Assembly: GCF_032854445.1 (NCBI RefSeq)
Contig: NC_088304.1
Location: 33,224,810-33,288,809, forward strand
DNA from: Liolophura sinensis
Lineage: Eukaryota > Mollusca > Polyplacophora > Chitonida > Chitonidae
Length of the DNA stretch: 64,000 nt
Direction of reading: 5' to 3'
Shown here piece after piece: positions 48,734 to 59,694 of the stretch. Position numbers and translations under genes: made by a program. Position 1 is the first letter of the stretch. Every line of letters starts with the position of its first letter. The notes below the pieces were generated by a model. That model saw only the letters and a program-made list of their open reading frames with translations. It was not told the DNA's origin and did not search any database.

Positions 48734-49319
48734 TGACGCCCACTGCGCGATTATCTGTGGGCAGACGAACTGCGGCAAAACAGTCTTCGTGCTGGACCTG
48801 CTTGAGGGCCCTTTCCGCGGTTTCTTTCATCACATTGTGATCCTGTGCCCCACTCTTAAGCATAACGAGGCGTACCGGCGGCGATGGATACTGTCTGACC
48901 CTGAGGTCTATTGTTTTGACCCCGGCGAGCGGCTCAACGACTGCCTGGGAGCTTTCTACAGATTGTTCGAGGGGGAGCCCACCCTATACATCATCGATGA
49001 TTGTAGCGCGTTGGAGGCGATGAAAAAGAAACAAAAAATGCTGTCATTCATGGCTTTCTCGCGCCGTCATGCAAAGCAAAGCGTCTGGGTCCTCACTCAG
49101 AAATACAACGCCGTCCTCAAAGACTTTCGCGAGCAGACAAGGTGGGTGGCTTTATTCCACTGCAAAGATCGGCACTCGTTCAACGAATGCCTGGAGGAGA
49201 ACCACATCATCGAGGCCGAGAGCAAAAAGGCAGAGGTTCGACAGAAGCTCAAGAACAATCCGCATTCTAAGCTCCTGCTAATGACTGATACGCCCGCCAC
49301 ATCTAAGATTATATATTAG
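48705..49319 (+). CDS. Polinton packaging ATPase (FtsK/HerA type)
   Basis: 204 residues, complete for the family. The Walker A motif GQTNCGKT is at residues 19-26 and Walker B LYIIDD at 94-99. A polar SVWVLTQKYN strand near 125-135 fits the sensor position. In Polintons and related viruses this ATPase powers DNA packaging into the capsid. The ATG overlaps the end of the capsid gene. Stop TAG at 49,319. No frameshift or lost catalytic residue is visible, in contrast to the polymerase and integrase. Whether it is still expressed is unknown. Confidence 0.88.
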   Translation: MVDSLARFIDDAHCAIICGQTNCGKTVFVLDLLEGPFRGFFHHIVILCPTLKHNEAYRRRWILSDPEVYCFDPGERLNDCLGAFYRLFEGEPTLYIIDDCSALEAMKKKQKMLSFMAFSRRHAKQSVWVLTQKYNAVLKDFREQTRWVALFHCKDRHSFNECLEENHIIEAESKKAEVRQKLKNNPHSKLLLMTDTPATSKIIY

Positions 49320-49355
49320 ACGTAGGCGCCCCTACGTCTAATAAACGTATGAAGC

Positions 49356-49973
49356 ATGGATACCGACGAGCTTATAGACGAGATTCTGGGCGCAGAGGAG
49401 GAGCCCGGCCCCAGCCAACAGCCCGGCCCCAGCCAACAGCCCGACCCCAGCCAACAGCCCGTCCCCAGCCAAGAAGATGATGCATGGCGGCACAGGGATA
49501 GGCTGGCGGCACTTGCGGCGGGTGGGCAGGTTAAGCGATATCTGGGAAAAGACGTAACAGCCGCTGAGATCGACGCCATGAGCGACGAAGACGTTAAAAG
49601 GCTGTACTCCCGGTACGAGACTAAGCTCGGTGCGCGGATGGTTGACGGTCTCGGAGGTATGTTATTGAGATCATATGTAAGGGCGGCCAGCTGGCTCCTA
49701 CTTATCCCACCCGAGAATCGACCAAAGCTAATGGCACAGCTCGCCACCGACCCATCTGTTGAACAGGCGATTAGCAGTGCCAGCTGCTGGCTGCACTACT
49801 GCTATGGAAAGTACTTAGCTCCCTTAACCATGGCGTTGATCACTGCTGAGGACTGCTCATTTAAACACAACTGCAGTCCTAGAAATGAGCCGAATGATCC
49901 AGAAAAACATGAGCACAACGAATCCGGAATGCCCGAAGGAAGAGGAGAGGGTGACAGCGGATTCTACGAATGA
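49356..49973 (+). CDS. Polinton accessory protein, unknown function
   Basis: 205 residues. The N-terminus is acidic (DTDELIDEILGAEEE), followed by four tandem PGPSQQ-like hexapeptides (residues 18-40). Then comes a helical part with KRYLGKDVTAAEIDAMSDED and a moderately hydrophobic second half. Position (after the ATPase, 36 bp gap) and layout fit a conserved Polinton accessory gene of unknown role. The last 89 bp overlap the next gene in another frame. The tail after about residue 170 (FKHNCSPRNEPND...) is low-complexity and may have changed through drift. Confidence 0.65.
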   Translation: MDTDELIDEILGAEEEPGPSQQPGPSQQPDPSQQPVPSQEDDAWRHRDRLAALAAGGQVKRYLGKDVTAAEIDAMSDEDVKRLYSRYETKLGARMVDGLGGMLLRSYVRAASWLLLIPPENRPKLMAQLATDPSVEQAISSASCWLHYCYGKYLAPLTMALITAEDCSFKHNCSPRNEPNDPEKHEHNESGMPEGRGEGDSGFYE

Positions 49974-50415
49974 CGGCCCTGCGAAGAATCCCCAAAAAAT
50001 CGCTGCGGGTCGAGCGGGTGCTGCAGCGAGAAAGGCCAAGGCTGAAAAGCTCAAGGACGAGCTTCGCGAGGCAAACGCTGCTTTGCTTGGCGCAGCTGAT
50101 TCCACCAAGAAACAGCCGAAGGAACCGGATTCTACGAAGGAGGGGGGAGCCACAGATTTTGCGAAGGAACCTGATTCTACGAAGGCACACCAAATCACCC
50201 ACTGGAGGGCGCCCCTGGCGTTATTAGGCGTTGGCAGCCTTGCAGTGCTGGTGTTGCTACGCGTGTGGCGCAGCCGCTATACAGCACATGCACGAGGTGC
50301 AGATATTACGCCGCATGCACGAGGTGCAGATATCACGCCGCAAGAAAAGAACCTCCATTTGAATACACGTCGCGGCCCTTTCTATATAGAGCAGCATGTC
50401 TACTCCACCCAGTGA
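49885..50415 (+). CDS. Polinton accessory protein with one membrane segment
   Basis: 176 residues at most; the second Met (residue 9) is an equally plausible start. A basic Ala/Lys region IAAGRAGAAARKAKAEKLKD lies at residues 39-58, followed by four copies of a (P/A)DST(K/N) motif. A single transmembrane helix spans about 109-127 (APLALLGVGSLAVLVLLRV). The C-terminal tail contains a duplicated HARGADITP unit from a 27-bp DNA duplication. Location and Ala/Lys block fit a small conserved Polinton membrane protein, perhaps a virion component; function unknown. Confidence 0.65.
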   Translation: MSRMIQKNMSTTNPECPKEEERVTADSTNDGPAKNPQKIAAGRAGAAARKAKAEKLKDELREANAALLGAADSTKKQPKEPDSTKEGGATDFAKEPDSTKAHQITHWRAPLALLGVGSLAVLVLLRVWRSRYTAHARGADITPHARGADITPQEKNLHLNTRRGPFYIEQHVYSTQ

Positions 50416-50633
50416 CGGAAAAGTGCTAGTCAAAGCGGCCTACCACGCCGCTGTGGTCTCTCTCCTGGCTACTGGCTACTCGTCTCGGCCAGACGTTCCT
50501 GAAAGGAGCCCTCCCGAAGCTGGACTTAACTCCCCGTGACGCCGGCATGGTCATTGCAGATGTAGGCCTGGCCATGTTTTCGATGGAACTGCTAATTAAA
50601 CAAGGGCTCATTCTTCCCAATGTAATCCAGTAG
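50396..50633 (+). pseudogene. small Polinton accessory gene with one frameshift
   Basis: Starts at ATG 50,396, overlapping the previous gene by 20 bp. The first frame runs about 25 residues (KVLVKAAYHAAVV) in good agreement with a short hydrophobic/basic Polinton protein. A shift near 50,468-50,480 moves the rest (PKLDLTPRDAGMVIADVGLA region) into another frame that ends at TAG 50,631-50,633. The unshifted frame terminates at TGA 50,538-50,540. One indel thus breaks an otherwise well-kept gene of about 78 codons. Confidence 0.65.
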
Positions 50634-50635
50634 TA

Positions 50636-51076
50636 ATGGCCTCCATCGCAATGATGATGGGCGGCGCCCTCGTAAACGCTTTGGCCTTCAGTGGGAGCAG
50701 CTATATGTTTTCGATGCTGAGGAGGTCCGGTGTCGACGAAGAGCGGAGGCGCCATGACCGCGCTGTAGAGCAGCTCCAAGCCGCCCAGGAAAAATGGGCC
50801 CGAAAGCGCACTGAGCGCTTGGACTGGATCAACGATGAACTCCGCCGCCAGGGCCACGCTGTCCAGGATGTCGACGCTGCAATCCGCGAGTATTCTAGGG
50901 TCACGGGCAAAACTCTTACACGCGATGCACGCGAGGCGCTGCTGGGCTCAGAGCCACAGCTCTCCGATTTCTATGTGCCTAGTGAAGATCAAAAACACCG
51001 CGAGATGACCTTCGTCATCCTGGGGATGTGTGTGGTTGGGGGTGTGAGTTACGGGATCGCAAAACTCACCAAGTAA
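50636..51076 (+). CDS. Polinton accessory protein, two membrane ends and coiled coil
   Basis: 146 residues, starting two bases after the previous stop. A hydrophobic N-terminus (residues 1-25) and a long charged helix DEERRRHDRAVEQLQAAQEK continuing to about residue 68 are followed by an LSDFYVPSEDQ motif near 110-120. A second hydrophobic segment lies at about 124-142 (MTFVILGMCVVGGVSYGIA). Intact frame. It matches the layout of a conserved Polinton accessory protein; biochemical role unknown. Confidence 0.68.
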   Translation: MASIAMMMGGALVNALAFSGSSYMFSMLRRSGVDEERRRHDRAVEQLQAAQEKWARKRTERLDWINDELRRQGHAVQDVDAAIREYSRVTGKTLTRDAREALLGSEPQLSDFYVPSEDQKHREMTFVILGMCVVGGVSYGIAKLTK

Positions 51077-51199
51077 TCCGAACTGACTGTGCCGGACTCG
51101 CCATCGAGCTCCTCGCCGTATGATCTTAGGCACGATCTTAGTAGTGAGGTGGTTGTGCGCGCGCAAATACGCCGCGACGATTAACATCTTTTTCGTCTA

Positions 51200-51815
51200 C
51201 AGCCCTCGTTCATGGGTGCGGTGAGCCAACTGCTGGCCAAACACGATGTCACAGTCCTCCGAGACCGCGTGAATATCCACCGAGACCAAGGCATAGTGGA
51301 GCGTTTCAACCGTACTCTGGCTGAGCGGCTCTTTGGACATCAGTACGCCCAGGAGATGCGCCCCCCCCCCCCCCCACCCCTCCCCGAACATCGGTCTACT
51401 GAATGGGTGGCTCGGCTGCCCTCTGTTGTGGCCCCTCTGAATAACGAGACAACGAGACTGGTCGGTAAAAAGCCGAAAGACGCAATCAAGACACAAGAGG
51501 TGCCACATAAGCTTTCCTCGACGGTTCCAGGTCGCCCCGTTGGACTTAATGAGCGGAAGATCCCCGAGGGTGTTGGCGTTCGTTATCTCTATCAGCCTGG
51601 AGAGCTGGAGGGCGGTCGCCGTCGCGCAACTGATCCTGTGTGGTCTCTAGAGATATATCGGCTGGGGCGCTCTGTCACAAAGCCTAATGAGACCGTGCTG
51701 TACTATCTAGGACGATACGTCGGATGGCCCGCGACGGGGCTTCGGTCGTGAAGAGTTGCTTATAGTGCCCTCTCGATACTCAGCTTCCCCGGATGGGGTT
51801 CTACGGCGTCAGTAG
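51200..51815 (+). pseudogene. Polinton integrase, C-terminal half
   Basis: Retroviral-type integrase remnant. The frame from about 51,200 includes HRDQGIVERFNRTLAERLF, which carries the third (Glu) residue of the D,D,E triad, and RSTEWVARLP and ELEGGRRRATDP of the C-terminal region. The zinc N-terminus and both catalytic Asp residues lie upstream and are absent, replaced by 51,077-51,199, which I cannot assign. A run of 17 C at 51,361-51,377 sits in the frame. A frameshift near 51,720-51,735 separates the last 28 or so codons, whose frame ends at TAG 51,813. Non-functional as it stands. Confidence 0.8.
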
Positions 51816-51904
51816 TTCCTCGATGAGGACGTCCATCCCAGCCCACCCTGCGGGCGCCGCATCTCTATGGCCATAAGCCAAGGTGTGAACACCATCTTCG
51901 GCGG

Positions 51905-54645
51905 TCCAGCGCTTACTATCGAAGGGGGGACAGTGAGACCTTATTCAGGTGCTGTCCGTAGATATGGTGGCGCTCTGATCGCAGCACGTCCATACCGTGA
52001 CGGAAGATCTTTTTCTCGAAGAGGGCCTCTTTGTACTGCTTATGGCGGATGTGCTTTTCCACAACACCCTTTTTCACGCCCTTGGCCTTCTTAATGTTGG
52101 CTCCACCGGCCTCCAGAAAGGAGTACATCTTGGGGCGCACACCATTTTCCCCCAAGACCTTCATATTTGCTACGCTGTGCAGGGGGTGGTCTTGTGGGGT
52201 AATCTGAGGTGTCGTACAGGTTTGCATTCTCAGCCATATCCCTATAAACATCCTCAGTCTGAATCTCGAGGTAGCAGATTATCCGTGTCAGTGTAGAGGA
52301 GCTGGCAGCGCTCTCCGTACTGGGCCTTCATGTGATTGTAGTAGAAGTCGTACATCAGGTGCTTTCAGAGATCTAGAATGCTCATGCCAACATAGATAGG
52401 TCGGTTCAGGACTAGACGGGTGTTGTGCATCTGAATCGCTGCGAGGTCATCATCAAATATGTTTGCCCGTGCGTCAGATCTTGTCGTCTTCTCCAGAGCA
52501 AACCAGCTTGACGTCCACACGCGTCGAAGGTTCTCCATAGTTTTTTCCGAAGACCGAGATGTTCATTAGCTTGTACAGGTCCTTCTCGAATTTATTCGCG
52601 GCCGTTTTTCGGAACTCGGTGTTCATCCTGATATAGGGGCTCTATCCAAGGGCTCTGGGCGAATCTCAGGGCCCGGTGAACCTTTGTCAGGCGCATTCCC
52701 AGAGATAGATACAGCTGTAGGTTCCGGTAGTGCAGGACGTACCGTTCCTTGTTGCGGAAGTTGGGGACCAATTTTTCGACCTCGGTGGGCGCTTTCTTGC
52801 TGAGAAGACCGTGCTGATAGTTCGACATCCACTCCTTCTGGACCACCAGACGCTCCGGGGCTAATGGGTAGCCGTTATGTGCGTTATGTAGGCCGGCCGG
52901 ATACTCTAAGTCGACCTCGAGGATGTAACTGGAAGGACTGTCGTGGGGGTGGGTAGCAATCGTTTCACCGAGACGCCGTGCGTCATCTACCCCGCCCGTT
53001 GAAGGAACTGACTCATAGCTCAGCCATATAGATTATTGGCGTCTAGGTATTGGATGTAGCTGTTTGGACTTTCGGGGTTGTATCCCTCCACCTGCGGATT
53101 ATTGGCTTTGGCGTATCGCTTACTTACAATGGAGATACCCCCTCGCAACCCCTTCTCAATGAAGAGATGTTGGTCATAGTCCGTCAACAGCTCCAGCTCT
53201 ACCCAGGTCTTCTTGAACAGCGCATCTCACGAGAGACCTGGGCTCGTAGTGAGCTGGGCCCAATCCATACTGCTCTAAACAAGTCTTCCGGAAGGCCTCA
53301 AACATATCAGCCAATAGGAGCACGTCTGTGCGGCAGTAAAGGTCTGTGTCTTTACTTTTTCTTCTGCAAAGTCTCCCAGATTGGTGCAGTCAAATACCTC
53401 CCATACCTGTTGAGCGTGGATGTAGTCCTCATCGCTAATGCCTCCGGCTTTGAGCTTACTGTAGAAAGCCTCTTTGGGTGGGAGGCTGGACTCGTCGAAG
53501 CGCTCCCAGGAGTCCATATACTCATAGGGGTAGACACCCTTGCGCATGAGTAGCTTTCGTTTTTCTTCGGCGGGCTCATACCGGGCTGTGATGTGGAAAG
53601 CCTCAGGTTTGTTGGCCTCAACCAGATTGTCAAGGGAAGTCGGTAAGAATTGAACGCTGTCGATGAAGCGGAGCTGCCCCAGCGAGAAGATGTACTTTTC
53701 CGTGTTGTTGGGGATGCAGGAGATGCGGCTCTCCACCTTACTTATGGCTTGCATCAGGAGGTGCCCGTCGTAGCCCCGTAGGTATGGAAGACTACTGGTA
53801 TGGCTGTCTTGGGACCCAGCCGCAAATTTAGGTTGCATACGTTATGGGCCGCGCCTCTGTACTTGCCGGTGATATGGCAGTGATCGCGCACAGAATCGAC
53901 GCCTAGAGGCATCTCACACACGTGACAGGTTGTGGCGTTGTTGTGGGCCTGCCAGTCCTGGGGAGTCATCCTCATGGCTATAGGGTTAGCTAGAACATTT
54001 TGATTTCCCGCTCCTCCTGTTGGAGAGCTCTGAGGAAGTGTTCCGTCACGTTAGGGCCTCTGTATTCCACGGGGCGTTTTGTGCGGCCGTCGCAACGCAC
54101 CACAACATAGCAGTAACTGCAGGGCTCGTGGTGCTGAGTATTTTGAGTGCTGCTCTCTGTGGGGCTGTGCGGCGGGCCTTCAACCTTTTTGGTCAGAGCC
54201 TCGAAGTCGGCATATATGATGAACGGAGCCGGTAGCTGTTTTGTGATGGTTCTGGAAGGAGAACTTGTTTCCCCCCTCCTGGGGCATTTCCACCCTCACC
54301 GCCGTCTGGCCAATCCCTCGGCATTCCGGCTTATGCGCCTCGAGCAGGTCCTCCCTTGTGTAACCGTGTAGACCACGCTCGCAGAAGTGTTTACGATGTT
54401 GTGTCTTACTTTCTTGGGACAGGAAACGATCGAGGTCTTTTATCCACGTATAATTTAATTTGCCTCAATCATTTGTCTCAATCAGCAGCAGATTGATTCG
54501 GGGCGTGTCGCCGGCTGCTTGCTGAGACGATGCACGATCACACCCTTCTCCCACCCGAGACACGTTGATGGCGAGGCCGTTATTTCCCTCCGCTTTAGGG
54601 ATCTGAGAGATGGGCGCGGAGGCTATTGTCTGAGCAGCTGGATTA
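51905..54645 (-). pseudogene. Polinton DNA polymerase B, exonuclease and polymerase parts
   Basis: Main part of a protein-primed family B polymerase, 3' to the intruding block. In order on the minus strand: exonuclease motif YADFEAL near 54,208; a Cys/His cluster (CHVC and DHCHITGKYRG) at 53,920-53,870; the palm with DANNLYG at 53,040-53,023; AANKFEKDLYKLMN near 52,580; YTDTD (motif C) near 52,290; and a C-terminal region to 51,920. In-frame TGA codons lie at 53,227-53,229, 53,020-53,022 and 52,375-52,377, the first two at expected Trp codons. Frameshifts fall near 54,250, 53,985, 53,775, 53,340, 52,990, 52,630, 52,540, 52,290 and 52,200. The DTD metal-binding residues persist. Clearly dead. 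Confidence 0.85.
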
Positions 54646-54711
54646 TTTTTTCAAGAATTCAACACTTAAGAGTTTATGGTTTAAAATGGTGACGATTTTT
54701 ACCACATACAG

Positions 54712-54798
54712 TAAAGCGGGATCCGAATCCACCGCGCATAAGGCTCTAAAACATTCCTATATCCCCACTGAGCTATCAGGGAATACCATACAACCCTC
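54712..54798 (-). repeat. tRNA-like SINE head
   Basis: The minus strand reads CTGATAGCTCAGTGGGG (A box) and, 37 bp on, GGTGGATTCGGATCCCGC (B box). Spacing is tRNA-like, but the arms do not pair well by eye. Confidence 0.45.
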
Positions 54799-55799
54799 TT
54801 CTTTTAGACGTTTGTTGTGACGTCAGTCCTTTGCTTAACACCAAACTGCATACTGCCCCAATCTTTGCAAGGGACAAACAGCCATCAGGCACCACCTACA
54901 ATTCAAACCCCTACAGAACATGTATTAACAACAGAGTGAAAACAAGAACAGTTATGAATCCGTGGTTGCCACCGTACGAAAGATAATACAACGTATTTCT
55001 CACTTATTTGTGCCAGTACGCCAACAGGTTGTATCAGTCAATTGCTTTGCTCAGCATTGTTGTCAATACTGTCATAACTGTTTCTACCAATTCCTGATCG
55101 TGTATGGATACAGAGTAAGAGCATACATTCCAACGCCATGTAATAAACGACCGTTGTAGAATTATGACCAGTCGAAACAAATCCGCTGACGCACAGATGA
55201 GTTGTACTTCTTTGCGTGCTAAAGATCATTCGCATTTTTAAGAAATGAAGAATGTATTATTCCCCGTCCAAGTCACTGTACATAATCTTACACACCCAGT
55301 GTTTGCTCATGTAGTACCTTTGTACGGTGCAACCGACTGGACCTCCACTGGCTGAAAACTGCTATTGCACTAAAACTTCATGTAACACCGTCACGAAAGA
55401 TCAACCATGGTTATACATGCCACTGAGCCGGCACGAAAGAGCATTCATTGACGCTAATTTTGATGCAACTTTTTTTTTATTTGTTTGAAATGATCCAGTG
55501 CGATTCTTGAAAAAAAAACCCGATAGTTGCTACATGACTATAAACACGTTTAAGTTGGAGGAACAACTCGGGGCAGTTGATTCTTGAAAAAGAATCGACG
55601 CGGCGCGACTGTTCCTCGTTGTTTCTCCACTACATAAACATTACACGGGCTTTTCTCTGGCCCAAAAGCAGGCGTTGCTGTTAAATTCGTCTTCGTGCAC
55701 TCTACACATTACATGAGTAAAGCTCCAAAGAGATTTATGTAAACATATTCAACATAACGGTGCGTTCACACCATGCGATTCGTGGTACAGACATGAAAA

Positions 55800-55912
55800 T
55801 ATTCATTCAATTATTTGACTGGTGTTTAACACTGTACTCAACAATGTTTCACTTATACGGAGGGGGGCAGCAATGGTGGGAGGAAACTCGGCAGAGACCG
55901 GGAGAAACAGAA
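55800..55912 (-). repeat. SINE 3' fragment
   Basis: TTATTTGACTGGTGTTTAAC, CTGTACTCAACAATGTTTCA and GGAGGAAACTCGGCAGAG; the remaining central domain and the head are missing. Confidence 0.7.
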
Positions 55913-55922
55913 TAAAAATGTA

Positions 55923-56085
55923 GGGCAAGTCTATTTCATAAACCGCACCCAGGAGACACAATTTGTATTTTCGACTCGACGAATTCGACAAGTGGAGTGA
56001 AATAGAGTCTGTCATATGCCGCATCCCGGCGATACAATTTGCATTATCGAATCGTCCAATTCGACAAGAGATATAAAAAAGACGA
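55923..56085. repeat. tandem duplication, about 80 bp x 2
   Basis: Two diverged units share AGTCT(A/G)T, ACAATTTG, TATTTTCGA/ATTATCGA and AATTCGACAAG in order. Confidence 0.65.
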
Positions 56086-56867
56086 GTCTATTTTACCACA
56101 ATACGAATGGCCATATTGGTATATCATCGTATAGTCCATATTTTTGTCTTACGCGATCGATATACAACCATATAATAATTGTGTATTTTAATAACCTCGT
56201 GTAATTTGGAAAATATATATGTCATATTGTTTACACTTTCTGTGCAGGCTACTTCTGCAGTTGAAACACACCAGTCCAAATGTGTTTTGTGCAAACACGA
56301 CAGAGAATGTACACGTGCAGTAACCCAATATTATACATCACATCCGGGGCATTCAACTGTGTTATACACTTGCATTTATTTTACATTTACACGGCCATTA
56401 ACACCGAATAACCGCATGCTGTACCACGTGACTCCTTTTATTAGTCAACCATTATACGGCAATAACAAATATCCAACTTGCTGGTTTCTCAGTATTTTTG
56501 AAACCTATATGCGCATTTCATTTAAATTACAACTCTTTAATATAGCCTTGCGCCTGTGCCTTATAAGATATCCTTTATGGAGATCTATGAGAAGTAAATG
56601 TAACTGTCACAATTCAGCCAGAACACAACACATTTTGACAAATTTCCCGGTACTGTTTTAAGTCAGAAATGACTTTGTGGAATCGGCTTTTATTTCATTC
56701 TTCCCAGCTTACCTTAGCTAAGCCAACCGATCTCAGGACTGAGTAACTCTGACATGCCATGGCTCAATTCTAGAGGTAGGGTTATCCCATTCCATTATCT
56801 TTTCAAGTCGACAAGCAGCACCTATAAGAAGCAAAGGTGCATATGTATGTCATACAGAGTAACAGCA

Positions 56868-57004
56868 GGGCCCCGTTTCACAAAACACATGTAGTGCAAT
56901 GTTCACGCAAATACCATGGCGACCTAATAATACCCACAATATTGCTCGCCGCCATGGAACTTACGTGCAGGTAGCACTATGTGGACTTTGTGAAACGGGC
57001 CCGG
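56868..57004. mobile_element. palindromic MITE-like element
   Basis: About 137 bp with imperfect terminal inverted repeats of about 50 bp: the left arm starts GGGCCCCGTTTCACAAA and the right arm ends TTTGTGAAACGGGCCC. Non-coding. The GGGCCCGTTTCACAAAG-type ends look like those of common animal MITEs. I cannot fix the target duplication. Confidence 0.7.
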
Positions 57005-57455
57005 ATCGTGGGCCTACAGCGTACGTGTACCAGGCAGTGTAACCCTTTCCCGCGTCCTATGTATCATTCAACAAAACAAGCTAGGGCCTGTTGTTCGGTG
57101 AGTAATTACCTCTCACTCTTCAAATAAACAACCGGATTCTTTCGCAGTTTCTGTCCCCATTTTTAACGACCACTATGCAGTATAAATATCTCCATGGGCA
57201 ATCTTTCGGAGAAAAACAAATGGTATTGTACCACCATATTTTTGGAGAAAAACAGGCAGAGTCGTACCACCGTAGAATGAGGTAGTACTCACTGCGTGCA
57301 CATTTGACAGTCAGTTATACGCACTGTTTGCTAGACGACGGTCCGTTGAGCGCATTAATATACAATGTTAAGTTTATCCGCCAGCCCAGAATTGCCGCTT
57401 AAGAAGGAGTGTCTTATCATAGCAAACTGAATCTCTTCGTGTAAGCAGACGTAAC

Positions 57456-57620
57456 ATGGAGAAGAGTAGTGTTCTGTTTCTATGTCTATATGTTGTAATT
57501 CTCCTATACCCGAATCCCGTACAAGCTGGTGCAGGTAGGTCTGACATTTCTAATGAAGCTATAGATAACCAACATAGTTGCTTTAAGCAAGGGCTTCTGT
57601 GTTTGTCAGTTGAAACATAA
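57456..57620 (+). CDS. small secreted-peptide ORF or signal-peptide exon
   Basis: 54 codons. MEKSSVLFLCLYVVILLYPN followed by PVQAGA is a strong signal peptide. Read straight through, the remaining residues (about 28) include two Cys and end at TAA. Alternatively CAG|GTAGGT or GTAG|GTCTGA could be a splice donor, making this the first exon. With the second donor, the acceptor TTTTATTACAG at 58,170-58,180 would join in frame to a Cys-containing frame ending at 58,381. No domain is recognisable, and I cannot choose between these models without transcripts. Confidence 0.45.
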   Translation: MEKSSVLFLCLYVVILLYPNPVQAGAGRSDISNEAIDNQHSCFKQGLLCLSVET

Positions 57621-58180
57621 TCCTTGAAAATACACTGTGTAATTCTGAAATCACCCAAAACTGAACGCCGACCATGAGTCTCATCGAGACCATGCACCGA
57701 CCACATTGTGATGTATTGTTTCGTTTCTTCTGGACAAGGGATGAAATGTTATCTTCATGGGGTAGTTGTCACTGATGATGTGTTAAGTGAGTGACGGTTG
57801 GCGTGAACACGGGTATACACGGGAACATCGGGAACAAAGGGGAAAACAAACGCTGTAGACATCGGGATTCGATTCCACATATGGCGAATTTTGACCTATA
57901 TATATCAAAACTACAGGTCAAAACTCAAGACCTTGACGAACTATACACTTCCTGTCCCCAAAGGCTAAGTATTAGACACATTTGTCTCAATGTAACACTG
58001 TTAAGTTTTTCTAATTTTAATTGATATGATTTAGAAATAAGCGTTTAATTCACATTTCAAATTTTGACTTCAGCAGTACGCTTACACTAAGAAACACTTA
58101 AGGCATAATTTTTTGCTTCTTCCAGAGTTGTTCTGTAGATAATACTTTAACACTGCCACACAAAGAAGTTTTATTACAGC

Positions 58181-58381
58181 TTGAGCTGTGTTCGACCAAT
58201 GTTTTCTAATTCTGTGAGAACCCATTTGTCTGGAGTACCATCCTGCCGTTCAAGATCACGTGCCTATTTATGTGATCTTACGATACCGAGACAAGGCTGG
58301 TGTAGAGATGGGCGCCATCAGCACAGTGATTTCCCACAAAATTTAGGAATAAATGTTCATAGAGGAACATCAGCGAATTAA
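58181..58381 (+). CDS. possible second exon of the secreted-peptide gene
   Basis: A frame open to TAA at 58,381 behind an acceptor-like TTTTATTACAG. It contains four Cys in about 65 residues and many Arg/Ser/His. The link to 57,456 depends on a non-optimal donor (GTAG|GTCTGA), so this is a low-confidence proposal. It may equally be a chance frame. Confidence 0.25.
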   Translation: MSCVRPMFSNSVRTHLSGVPSCRSRSRAYLCDLTIPRQGWCRDGRHQHSDFPQNLGINVHRGTSAN

Positions 58382-59694
58382 TATGTATTTTGACATCCCT
58401 TGGGCCTAAATCTCTACTAATTGCATAAATATTAAGTTATTTAACATGGTGGCGCCCACAGAAGACGCCATGAAAGGAGAGTTCGAAAAAATAATCGCGT
58501 ATGTCAAGAGAAGCGGTAGCCTTTCTGTAGAATTGAAGGCATAGCAGATCACCGATGTTCGTGCAACATATGACAAAAAAAAAGATGTGACAGCAGTCTA
58601 ATTGACTGGGTTTGGTGAAAGTCTTGTATATCAGGTTATGTCTTGGGTCATTCAGCGTCGAGAACACAGTTTGGAACCCACGATAACTATTGTGGTATCC
58701 CCTGTGAATTCTGTTTTGTAAAACAAGTGGTAAGTGTGTAAATATATTTAAATTGCCATGGTTCAGCTTGAGCACGGACGGAGATGAGAATAATACCCAC
58801 GAACGCCTGTAAATAGCGCACTGCTCAACAGTTCGGTACGTTCACCATCACGTGCAGTTGTTTGCATTTTTTGCGTTGAATGAGGCAATGCCTTCTACTA
58901 AGGGATATCGTTTATACATAGTGTGAAATGATCTGAAAACTTAAATACATCTTTTCTGGGCAGAGTTTAAACTTTTCATATTAGAAGATTGATTGGTCAT
59001 TTTCTGTGTTCCTTAATTCATATATTCTTTATTATAGTAGTGCCCCTAGGTTTTCTTTTTACATTGCAAACTTTCTAACACTGGATTCTTCAGTGGCATT
59101 TGTAAGACCACGCAGGCAGCGTATGACAGGCGTCCCTGATGACGTCAAGGCCCTATCGTGAAAGCTGGGAAGAGCTGGGGCTTTTATTATTCTTTGTCAT
59201 TGTAAACTGACAGATCCGTGTCGTAGCAGTAAAGTTCAAACAAGGTTTTAAAAAGAATCAGGCGACAGCTTTGATCTACATTACGTAACCTGGTGTGTTT
59301 ATATTAGCTGCTGTGCGTGTTTTTCTACTTATACATATATTAATATTACGATATTGATAATACGATCTCAGTCTCCTTCAGTCTTCACGTAGGGCATAAA
59401 TCCATTTGGATTCCATTTTGCTATTGACGTATATGTATGTATGGACAAGCTTTTGCCAATCGGAGTTTAACTGATATGATTAAAGATCGACATGAAATGT
59501 CGTGTAAATCTTCCATATATACCGAGGCCAACAAGAAGACGTTTTGACATCAGAGAGCTCGCCGTAACATCAACTTGTAACATAACATTGTAATTGAAAT
59601 CGATTGATTTACCTTTGGTATAACCCCACAAACCTGTTCTTCATGGTTATGTTGATATTTTTTGTCTGCTATCTAAAATAATATAATTATTAAT

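Noticed and set aside
50948-51187. Minus-strand 79-codon frame between accessory gene and integrase
   Set aside because: Mostly antisense to the accessory gene, and the remainder is unassignable.
56179-56661. 160-codon frame with several Cys
   Set aside because: Preceded by an acceptor-like site, but composition and Cys spacing match nothing known. Kept only as a note.
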